Origin: Oscillospiraceae bacterium | GTDB lineage: Bacteria > Bacillota > Clostridia > Oscillospirales > Oscillospiraceae | Length of the DNA: 32,831 nucleotides | Direction: 5' to 3' | Assembly (NCBI GenBank): GCA_009787625.1 | Contig: WQSX01000032.1 | Span: 1-32,831, forward strand | In this document: positions 15,314 to 22,330 of the stretch, piece by piece | How positions within the stretch are numbered: position 1 is the first letter of the stretch | Layout of the letters: every line of letters begins with the position of its first letter | Notes under the pieces: generated by a model | What the model was told of the DNA's origin: nothing | The model's database searches: none | What the model saw: only the letters and a program-made list of their open reading frames with translations | Position numbers and translations under genes: made by a program

Positions 15314-15417
15314 ATCCCTGCAACTAATACTTGAAACCCTCTTTGCGTTATCTCTCTAAATGATAGCCAAACGGCTTGTCTGATAAGTCGTGGTAGAAGA
15401 AAGGAATGGTCATTAAA

Positions 15418-15867
15418 ATGAAAAAAATTATTGTCTTGGCAGTTTCTTTACTCATCAGTATTATCCTAGTAGCCTGTGCTGAAAATATAGTCGAGCAAGA
15501 GCAACCGCCGATAGCAACTGAACTTAGTGTGGCACAAACTAGTAAAGTTTACGATACATACGAAAATGAGACTGAAGTAGAAGTAAATCATGGCGGAACT
15601 TCAATTGATGAAGTATTGAGTAACGCTGACTATTTTGTACAAAGTCAAAATGATATAACTTTTGTGGGATATGTGTCTGATGTCAGTTCTCAATTTTTCT
15701 ACATTCAGAATGAAGGCGAGTCAGCCGTTATGAAAATTGATTTTCGCGGCAACCAAGTATTTCCACAAGTGGGGGATGAGATTAGTATCATTGGTCAGCT
15801 TATACAAGACTGTTGTGACCCAAGTTTATTTATGCTCAGAGCTATTCGCTTTGAAATTGTGGGGTGA
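15418..15867 (+). CDS. Small lipoprotein with an OB-fold-like domain
   Basis: The 149-aa protein starts with a lipoprotein signal, MKKIIVLAVSLLISIILVAC, whose lipobox LVAC gives lipidation at Cys20. An acidic spacer follows, then a domain of about 90 residues with alternating strands (DITFVGYVSDVSSQFFYIQ, then KIDFRGNQVFPQVGDEISI), resembling OB-fold modules. I choose ATG 15418; ATG 15406 directly abuts the AAAGGA site and is too close. The stop overlaps the region of the next start, so it belongs to the same operon. In this setting it may be the outer component of the downstream permease/ATPase pair, for immunity or export. The function is not recognisable from sequence alone. Confidence 0.7.
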   Translation: MKKIIVLAVSLLISIILVACAENIVEQEQPPIATELSVAQTSKVYDTYENETEVEVNHGGTSIDEVLSNADYFVQSQNDITFVGYVSDVSSQFFYIQNEGESAVMKIDFRGNQVFPQVGDEISIIGQLIQDCCDPSLFMLRAIRFEIVG

Positions 15868-15872
15868 ATCAT

Positions 15873-17039
15873 ATGCGGGTGCTATATCTCGCCGTAAAAA
15901 ACATGAAACGCCGCAAAAGCCGATTTATTTTTACACTTTTAGGCATAACAATCGGCATGGCATCATTTGTTGCTCTGCTTTCGATGGGTGACAACTTACG
16001 CTCGGAAGTGACTCATCAAGCTGATGCTTTCGGAGCAAATTTAATCGTCATGTCAAGGGTTGATTGCCCTTTCATCAATCTTTCCGTCTTAACAGGTGAT
16101 ATTTTGCCGGAATCTATCCCTCGGGAAATTGTCGGTGAAATCGCAAGAATAGACGGCATAACTGCCGCAATTCCGTATTTGACACTTGGCGCATCTATAG
16201 ACGAAACACCTTTAACTTTAGTGGGTATTTTGCCCCATGAAATGAAAGCACACAGAGAATGGGTGATGAGCTCAGGGACATTTTTTGCAGATGATACGAT
16301 GCACTCCGCAGTAGTAGGTTATCTCACTGCACAGAGATTTGAACTTGAAATCGGTGAAACACTGATGTTTCGGGGGCAGGAGTTCCCAATAACAGCAATT
16401 TTAGAAGCCACAGGTAGCAACGATGATATTTCGGTATTCATGCCACTTGACATAGTTCAAGATATTTTCGGAACAGGTGACTATGTGTCGTTTATCGTTG
16501 TCACACTTGATGACGTGACAAATGCCGAGCGATACATAGCAGCGATTATGGATATTGCCAACTTGTCTGTATCGACAAACGAGGAACTTTTATCTTCGGT
16601 TTTGCTAATCTTGGGTTCTCTGAATGTGACGCTGCAACTAATCGCCACAGTCGCCCTGATTGCCGCCGCATTTGGCATAATAAATACTATGATGACGGCA
16701 ATTTATGAACGTCGCCGCGAAATAGGCATACTTAGAGCAATGGGTAGCAAGCGAGGGACGATTTTTTGGATGTTTATATTAGAATCGGGACTATATGGTT
16801 TGATTGGCGGAAGTTTAGGGTTCGTAATTGGCTTTGCAATTTCGAGGATCGCCGCTCCGCTCATAGAGCAAAATGAATTTGTCGCGGTCTTGGGCAGTCC
16901 TGACACAGCAGTAGTTTTCTCAACTTCGCTGCTGCTCACTGTTTTGGGTTTGTCTTTTTTACTTTCAAGCGTATCCGGATTATATCCCGCTTGGAGAGCA
17001 TCAAAATTAACTCCGATGGAGGCGATTAGAAATGTCTGA
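15873..17039 (+). CDS. MacB/FtsX-family ABC transporter permease
   Basis: The 388-aa protein has the MacB/LolE-type topology. One N-terminal helix (about 18-38, RFIFTLLGITIGMASFVALL) precedes an extracytoplasmic domain of about 220 residues. Three C-terminal helices follow, with the FtsX signature (YERRREIGILRAMGSKRGTI) after the first, ending LYPAWRASKLTPMEAIRNV. ATG 15873 has GGGGTGA five bases upstream; GTG 15864 is the alternative. It overlaps the ATPase gene by 8 bp. MacB-type systems transmit force to a periplasmic or cell-surface partner rather than forming a channel. Next to a lipoprotein and a RiPP precursor it is most likely for self-protection or export. Confidence 0.88.
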   Translation: MRVLYLAVKNMKRRKSRFIFTLLGITIGMASFVALLSMGDNLRSEVTHQADAFGANLIVMSRVDCPFINLSVLTGDILPESIPREIVGEIARIDGITAAIPYLTLGASIDETPLTLVGILPHEMKAHREWVMSSGTFFADDTMHSAVVGYLTAQRFELEIGETLMFRGQEFPITAILEATGSNDDISVFMPLDIVQDIFGTGDYVSFIVVTLDDVTNAERYIAAIMDIANLSVSTNEELLSSVLLILGSLNVTLQLIATVALIAAAFGIINTMMTAIYERRREIGILRAMGSKRGTIFWMFILESGLYGLIGGSLGFVIGFAISRIAAPLIEQNEFVAVLGSPDTAVVFSTSLLLTVLGLSFLLSSVSGLYPAWRASKLTPMEAIRNV

Positions 17040-17700
17040 GTGGAGCATACAAACCGAAGGTTTAGAAAAAACTTATGGGAACAAGAACAAAACCTATGCA
17101 CTGCGGGGGGTTGACATAAAAATCCCCAAAGGCTCGTTTAGTTGTATAGTCGGACCTTCAGGGCATGGAAAAAGCACGCTGCTACAGCTTATCGGAGGTT
17201 TAGATACACCAACGAAGGGGTGCGTGTCGATAGACGGTACTGATATTTCAAATCTCAGCGACAGCAAACTCTCCGAGGTGAGAGCAGAGAAGATTGGGTT
17301 TGTATTTCAATTTTTCAATCTTCTGGAGAGCTTGACAGCAATTGAAAACATTGAAACGGCTATGATTTTTACAAAAGCGAACCGCAAGTCTTCTCGCAAA
17401 CGAGCAATTGAGCTTATAAAATTAGTTGGTCTATCTGATAAACTTAATTCTAAGCCTTCAGAACTCTCAGGTGGGCAGTTACAGAGGATTGCGATAGCAA
17501 GAGCACTGGCAAATGATCCCGAAATCCTACTGATGGATGAGCCAACAGGGAATTTAGATTCAGAGACAGAGCAAGAAGTTATGAAATGTATTTCAGATAT
17601 TCACAAGATGGGTAAAACCATTGTGATTGTGACGCACTCAAGCGACATAGCAAGTCAAGCAGAAGTGGTTTTTGAAGTATATGATGGACTGCTGGTTTAG
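17032..17700 (+). CDS. ABC transporter ATPase (MacB/LolD type)
   Basis: The 222-aa ATPase pairs with the preceding permease. It has Walker A GPSGHGKST (His where Ser or Cys is usual), the Q-loop VFQFFNLLESLTAIEN, the signature LSGGQLQRIAIARAL, Walker B ILLMDEPTGNLD and the H-loop VIVTHSSDIA. All catalytic residues are intact. The start ATG 17032 overlaps the permease stop (ATGTCTGA), which implies coupled translation. The spacing to the biosynthetic genes is 60 bp, with no clear terminator between. Confidence 0.92.
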   Translation: MSEWSIQTEGLEKTYGNKNKTYALRGVDIKIPKGSFSCIVGPSGHGKSTLLQLIGGLDTPTKGCVSIDGTDISNLSDSKLSEVRAEKIGFVFQFFNLLESLTAIENIETAMIFTKANRKSSRKRAIELIKLVGLSDKLNSKPSELSGGQLQRIAIARALANDPEILLMDEPTGNLDSETEQEVMKCISDIHKMGKTIVIVTHSSDIASQAEVVFEVYDGLLV

Positions 17701-17760
17701 TAAAAACATAAACCTAGAGAGTTGGTTCGACATCGCATATTATTGAAAGGTCTGATTCAA

Positions 17761-18600
17761 ATGTATAAGGTAAAACCATTTTTACTATTTGATTTAAACG
17801 ACGGTGCATTATTGCAAAATAATGAGGTCACCATTCACCTAAAAAAGCAAAGTATGATCAAGTTCCTCAGAGAGTTGCAAGAGGATAGAACTATAATAAA
17901 TTCGCAATTAAGCATAGGGGAACATTTCCCAAACAACGCAGAGCACGCTGTGCAATTTTTATTAACAAATAAAGTTATTTTTGAAGAAATAAAGCCAACT
18001 TTCAACTTTACAGATATTATTGTATACAGCAACTCTCAAATGTTCATAGAGATATTTGAGTTCTTAGCGAAAGGCTCCTTAGAAAATGTTCGATTTGATA
18101 GTTTCGAGGACGGCAAGTTTGATTTTCGTGACTTTCACGAAGATAGTTTGGTTATTTTATTTTTCAATCCGTTAGAACTCCGCATATACGAAAAAACCGT
18201 AGAAACAATACGAAAAATAGGGTGTGCTGTTAAGGTTATTTTCTACTATAATCATAGTATTTACATGTCGAACTTCCATAAAAAAAAATGGTATAATCCT
18301 TGTCCAAAATGTTTTTTTTATGTAATTGAGGCACAATTACGCGGAGCGAGCAAGTCGCACGGGTCTGTGAATTTCCAGACACTAATTGATATTTTATACT
18401 TGCATGAGACAAACTTTAAAATTGAGTGCATTCTAAACCCACTGCGCTTGTTGGGGGTAATGAATGAGCTGCTTAACCAGATAACATCACCTAATAATAT
18501 AAACAGTTTTGTGAACATAGTACATGAGTTTTCGTTGGAATCAAGTTACGAAAATTCAGATTATTCGTATCATTTTGAGATGTGTGACTGTTATGAGTGA
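17761..18600 (+). CDS. McbB-like cyclodehydratase partner (leader-binding, zinc-site protein)
   Basis: The 279-aa protein fits the McbB/SagC class, which binds the precursor leader and presents it to the YcaO enzyme. The first 80 residues (KPFLLFDLNDGALL, ending HAVQFLLTNKVIFEE) look like the winged-helix leader-recognition domain. A central E1-like alpha/beta region follows (FTDIIVYSNSQMF, LVILFFNPLE). A CPKC at 181-184 and a C-terminal CDC (275 and 277) could make the structural four-Cys zinc site of this family. ATG 17761 follows AAAGGT; a longer frame from 17722 is less likely. It overlaps the next gene by 8 bp. Overall similarity is weak, so the call relies on fold pattern, the Cys motifs and context. 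Confidence 0.65.
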   Translation: MYKVKPFLLFDLNDGALLQNNEVTIHLKKQSMIKFLRELQEDRTIINSQLSIGEHFPNNAEHAVQFLLTNKVIFEEIKPTFNFTDIIVYSNSQMFIEIFEFLAKGSLENVRFDSFEDGKFDFRDFHEDSLVILFFNPLELRIYEKTVETIRKIGCAVKVIFYYNHSIYMSNFHKKKWYNPCPKCFFYVIEAQLRGASKSHGSVNFQTLIDILYLHETNFKIECILNPLRLLGVMNELLNQITSPNNINSFVNIVHEFSLESSYENSDYSYHFEMCDCYE

Positions 18601-19264
18601 TTTTTATGATGAGTTTCCAATGATGAGTATATCGGAAGCTGATGTTAATAGAATACTAAAATTTCATCAGTCAAGTATAACTGTTAAAGATCAAGCTATG
18701 CTCGATGTGGGCGATGTTAGAAAAGCGAATATTGCGTGGCTAGAGAAAACAGGTAATAGTTCATTAAGAGTTGAGGTTTTTCAAAGAAAACATCAACTCT
18801 CTGAACTATATGGCTCGTTCGGCATGCTTTACAAGTTACTTCGTAAAACTTTTAATACTTTTAAAACCATAACGACACTTCCAATAATGACGGTATATCG
18901 AGATCAAAGTGATGGTATAGACGCAGGATTTTATTCATTTGATTTTGACAATAGGCTTTTACTGAAATATGCAGACATATGTTGTGACAAATTATTAAGG
19001 ATAGCGCATGTCAATGATGTTCAAGTTTCTCTGAGTTTATTTTTGAATATCGAAAGAAGTATACTTGCTTATCACTCAGAAGCATATATAAGCGGAATTA
19101 TTCAGGTAGGTGAATTAACTCATGCAATCAACGAAGAATGCCTTGCAAGAAACATTCCCATCATTGATACTTACTTTAACACGCAACTATTTACACATGC
19201 TGTTGGCATTAGTGTAAGAAAACAATTATTAATCAAAAACATTTTTATGGGGTATGAATTGTGA
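18593..19264 (+). CDS. McbC/SagB-like FMN-dependent azoline dehydrogenase, short and divergent
   Basis: Members of this nitroreductase-fold family oxidise azolines to azoles. Recognisable pieces are LPIMTVYRDQSDGIDAGFYS, then FDFDNRLLLKY (the strand pattern before the FMN site) and SEAYISGIIQVGELTHAINE (the helix seen in SagB-type enzymes). The 223-aa length is below McbC (about 270 aa), and the usual N-terminal RxSxR-type block is not obvious. A Lys-Tyr pair (125-126) might be the catalytic pair; I cannot align it safely. The start ATG 18593 overlaps the McbB-like gene by 8 bp, and the stop overlaps the YcaO start by 4 bp. Activity could be reduced or lost, which would leave azolines. Confidence 0.6.
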   Translation: MSDFYDEFPMMSISEADVNRILKFHQSSITVKDQAMLDVGDVRKANIAWLEKTGNSSLRVEVFQRKHQLSELYGSFGMLYKLLRKTFNTFKTITTLPIMTVYRDQSDGIDAGFYSFDFDNRLLLKYADICCDKLLRIAHVNDVQVSLSLFLNIERSILAYHSEAYISGIIQVGELTHAINEECLARNIPIIDTYFNTQLFTHAVGISVRKQLLIKNIFMGYEL

Positions 19265-20253
19265 TATTTGCAGATAAAAGAAACTATAATATTTTGCGTG
19301 GTAGTTTTATTGGTGATTATATGATGTTTTATGCTTTTCTTGACAGCATTAAGCGGGATAATATGGCTACGCCATCAGATGCTACTTCTATCGACAAGTC
19401 AAAACGAATGTTGGTTGTAAAAACATTTAATGAACATTCCGAGCGTGCATTAATGGGTCTTAGGAAGAAAGAGGAGTGTGATGTTATTAATTTTATAGAT
19501 AAAACCGTTTGCAAGTTGAACAAAATAGATTTTACTTATGGATTCAACAGCCAGTTTGGGCATTCAGACACCACAGGTACGGCTTCGGGGCATAGATCTC
19601 ACGCGGTAATAAAGAAAGCTGTGCTTGAGTTGTTAGAAAAAAATGAATTGTTGGGGTTGTGGTACGGCAAGAAAGGCTCAGTTTTGGAGCTATCTAAATA
19701 TTCAGATTTAGTTAATAATTTTAAGTTTATTAGTCCTAACGTAGACATTTTTCTATGCAATGAACTATCAAATTATTATACTATCATTGTGGTGTTGAGT
19801 AGTGATGATAAAATAACATCCTCAGGTATAGCAATAGATAGTTGTTTTGATGATGCCTTGTCTCTTGCTCTTCAAGAGGCTAAATTATTAGAGTGGTGCA
19901 ATTATGATTCCTCCGCATCTACATTTGCAAAGTGGCCTGCCGAAGTTCATATGGAAGCGAAAAGGCATTTAGATAACCTTAGTGCAAGGCTTATAAAAAA
20001 GAGCGCGGACAGGCACCAGTATAAAGCAAAAAGTGAACTTGAGATAAACAAATTTATCAGAAGCATTTACATTAGGATGTTAAATGCTTCTTTCGGCAAA
20101 AGAGAGCTAACTATAAAGTGCATTTCGATGGAGCTATTCAACTGTTTACCGCGGAGTGAATGGCTAAAAAGTTCGATTGATAAGGATATAATCAAGTATT
20201 TCAATATTGATGAAACTGTAATTGACAGCACACCAGAGTGCATCTTGCTATAA
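19261..20253 (+). CDS. YcaO-family cyclodehydratase (McbD/SagD-like)
   Basis: YcaO enzymes use ATP to cyclise Cys, Ser and Thr side chains onto the backbone. The 330-aa protein shows the family ATP/Mg motifs: EHSER (58-62, ExxER); the block TGTASGHRSHAVIKKAVLEL at about 105-124 continuing LEKNELLGLWYG, with Lys for the common Arg; and SGIAIDSCFDDALSLALQEA (188-207) with Glu206 in the ALxE position. The C-terminus ends in ECILL rather than the PxPxP of many stand-alone TOMM YcaO proteins. The start is GTG 19261, overlapping the previous stop (GTGA). With the McbB-like and McbC-like genes this completes a BCD-type azole synthetase. Confidence 0.82.
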   Translation: MIFADKRNYNILRGSFIGDYMMFYAFLDSIKRDNMATPSDATSIDKSKRMLVVKTFNEHSERALMGLRKKEECDVINFIDKTVCKLNKIDFTYGFNSQFGHSDTTGTASGHRSHAVIKKAVLELLEKNELLGLWYGKKGSVLELSKYSDLVNNFKFISPNVDIFLCNELSNYYTIIVVLSSDDKITSSGIAIDSCFDDALSLALQEAKLLEWCNYDSSASTFAKWPAEVHMEAKRHLDNLSARLIKKSADRHQYKAKSELEINKFIRSIYIRMLNASFGKRELTIKCISMELFNCLPRSEWLKSSIDKDIIKYFNIDETVIDSTPECILL

Positions 20254-20293
20254 GAGATATCATCAAGCTTCATAAGTGAGGGGGGTGAAGGTT

Positions 20294-21958
20294 TTGACAA
20301 TACTAAAATTTTGTAAGAGTTATATGTTCTCACATAAGAGGGTGCTTATTTTATACTTTATACTAACTATGTCGGGTGCATTTGCGGGGATTGCTTCACC
20401 TTATATAACTGGTCGTTTTTTAGATAGTTTAATTTATGGCACTGAATTTGACGTGATCGTGCGGTTTAGCATAATATTCGGGATAATAAATATAGTTAGC
20501 ATAGTAATTAACTATGCCGCTTCGCAGCTGTATATTAAATTACAGACATCCGTGGTGTTTGAACTAAACCGCGATGTGATAAAGCACGTTCAAAACTTAT
20601 CGGTTTCATTTATTAACAATCAAGATACTGCTTATTTGACACAAAAAGTAAATAATGACTCGAGAGAAATAATGATGTTTTGCATAAATGTTCTTCGAGA
20701 TTCAACTATTTATGTTCTGTTACTAATTGTGCCATTTGCAATTCTTGTTGCTCTAAATTGGATAATTGGATTAGCTCTTCTCGTTTTTTTGTTTTTGTAC
20801 TTTGCTATGTACTTCGCATTCAAAAAACCTTTGTATAAGATGGACTTTATTTACAAAGAAAAGCAAAGTGCCTATTTTGCAAGCCTCTATGAGCAATTTT
20901 CGTTAACAAAAAAAATAAAAATAGAGTCTATACAGAATGTAATTCTTGGGAGACTTGATAAAACATTTATTGGGGTGAGGGATTCAGCGATAAAGAAGCA
21001 AAGATTAACTCACTTATTTACTAGCTCTGACAGTATAGTACTAACACTTGCACAGATTGCACTTTTTGCAATCGGTGGAGTTCAAATCTTTAACAACAAC
21101 TTTACAGTTGGTATGTTTACAATGTTTTTCAGCTACTTTAATATGATTTTATCTTCAAGCCGTTACTTTTATAATGTGAGTGCTGTATATCAAAATGCAC
21201 TTGTTGCACACAACCGTATTACAGAGTTGCTAGGTAAAAAACAAGAGAGTTGCGGAGTCCTAAATCTTAATGACATTACCAGTATATCAACTGACAATAT
21301 TTGCTTTGGCTATGGAGAGCATAATGTGATAAAAGGGTTGACGACAGTGTTGTCTAAAGGTGGCATTTATGGAGTTGTTGGACATAATGGCAGCGGCAAG
21401 AGTACCCTCATAAACTTGATTTTGGGGTTGTACATTGATGAAACAAACGGTGGTATAGCTTACGATAATATCAACATCAGAGATATTGATATGGTGTCAG
21501 TCCGCAGAAATTTAATATCCTTTGCTGAACAAGAGCCTAGTTTAATAAATGGCACTATACGATATAATTTAATTTTTGATGATGATGATGGTGAGTTGGA
21601 CTATTATAGGCTTGAAAAATACAGTGAAATTCTTGATATGAAAGAGTTTATCGACACAAAAACTATAAACTATGTTGTCAGCGAAAAAAGCAACAATACA
21701 TCAGGTGGTGAAAAGCAGAAAATTTCTATTCTGAAAGTGTTGTATAGAGATACACCGATAATGATTTTTGATGAACCAACATCTGCCTTAGATTCAGTAA
21801 GTAGCAAACGATTAATAGACTATTTGAATCAGATAAAGAAGGATAAAATAATTATAATTATCACGCATGACGAGCGTATTATTAATAGATGTACATCATT
21901 GCTTACGCTAAATGGCGATGCAGGGAATGTCAAAGTAACACTTCCCGGTGAAAGTTGA
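20294..21958 (+). CDS. Exporter-type ABC transporter, fused permease-ATPase
   Basis: This 554-aa half-transporter has about six membrane helices in residues 10-290 (RVLILYFILTMSGAFAGIAS, LLLIVPFAILVALNWIIGLA), then an ATPase domain. The ATPase has GHNGSGKST (Walker A), TSGGEKQKISIL (signature), PIMIFDEPTSALD (Walker B) and ITHDER (H-loop). It has no N-terminal C39 peptidase, so it would not remove the leader. The start is probably TTG 20294, six bases after GGGGGGTG; GTG 20276 or 20285 are possible. It lies 40 bp after the YcaO gene on the same strand and is the best candidate exporter of the modified peptide. The gene is clearly AT-rich. Confidence 0.88.
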   Translation: MTILKFCKSYMFSHKRVLILYFILTMSGAFAGIASPYITGRFLDSLIYGTEFDVIVRFSIIFGIINIVSIVINYAASQLYIKLQTSVVFELNRDVIKHVQNLSVSFINNQDTAYLTQKVNNDSREIMMFCINVLRDSTIYVLLLIVPFAILVALNWIIGLALLVFLFLYFAMYFAFKKPLYKMDFIYKEKQSAYFASLYEQFSLTKKIKIESIQNVILGRLDKTFIGVRDSAIKKQRLTHLFTSSDSIVLTLAQIALFAIGGVQIFNNNFTVGMFTMFFSYFNMILSSSRYFYNVSAVYQNALVAHNRITELLGKKQESCGVLNLNDITSISTDNICFGYGEHNVIKGLTTVLSKGGIYGVVGHNGSGKSTLINLILGLYIDETNGGIAYDNINIRDIDMVSVRRNLISFAEQEPSLINGTIRYNLIFDDDDGELDYYRLEKYSEILDMKEFIDTKTINYVVSEKSNNTSGGEKQKISILKVLYRDTPIMIFDEPTSALDSVSSKRLIDYLNQIKKDKIIIIITHDERIINRCTSLLTLNGDAGNVKVTLPGES

Positions 21959-22033
21959 ATAGATATTGATAAGCAGTAGAGTAACTACATTTGCTCTACT
22001 ACTCTACACAAATATTATACAGCTACATGGGTA

Positions 22034-22190
22034 TAGTCGACCTTTTTTGGACAAAATTTTCTCGAACAGCTTAGATGACTACGACATTTCTTTGAGTGCA
22101 TATTGTTTCTCGAATTGAGATGGTGTTAAGTAGTCAAGGCTTCCGTGAATGTATATTTAATGGGCGTTGTCATACATTGTAGTGTGATGT
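22034..22190 (-). pseudogene. IS3-family transposase remnant (C-terminal end plus IS tip)
   Basis: On the minus strand the frame ending at TAG (22081-22079) reads YIHGSLDYLTPSQFEKQYAL, then KEMS. This is the end of IS3/IS150-group orfB proteins. Upstream, an in-frame TAA and a shift break the frame, though YDNAH remains readable. The sequence after the stop (TTTTGTCCAAAAAAGG and GTCGACTA) resembles an IS terminal repeat. The rest of the element is gone, replaced by a dispersed repeat from about 22191. It marks past transposition beside the peptide cluster. Confidence 0.75.
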
Positions 22191-22243
22191 AAGCGGTCGC
22201 CCCTACAGCAAAAAAGCGGAACAAATTGCTCATTTCAGGTGGT
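22191..22243. repeat. Partial copy of the dispersed GCCCCTAC repeat
   Basis: TCGCCCCTAC followed by GCGGAACAAATTGC and TTTCAGG matches the right arm and downstream flank of the repeat at 5583-5625. Only one arm is present. It abuts the broken end of the IS3 remnant, so the repeat or a deletion probably removed the rest of the IS. Confidence 0.6.
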
Positions 22244-22279
22244 TCCAAAGCAATAAAATCCATTCTGTTCATATAATAT

Positions 22280-22293
22280 TCACATTATTGTGA
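22280..22293. promoter_or_regulatory. Short palindrome upstream of the large ABC gene
   Basis: TCACA-TTAT-TGTGA is a perfect 5-bp dyad 38 bp before ATG 22331, next to TAAAAT (22294-22299), which could serve as a -10. It resembles a Crp/Fnr-type or other dimeric operator. No convincing -35 box is visible, so the assignment is tentative. Confidence 0.3.
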
Positions 22294-22330
22294 TAAAATA
22301 GTGCAAAAATATGAGATTGGATAGACAAGA

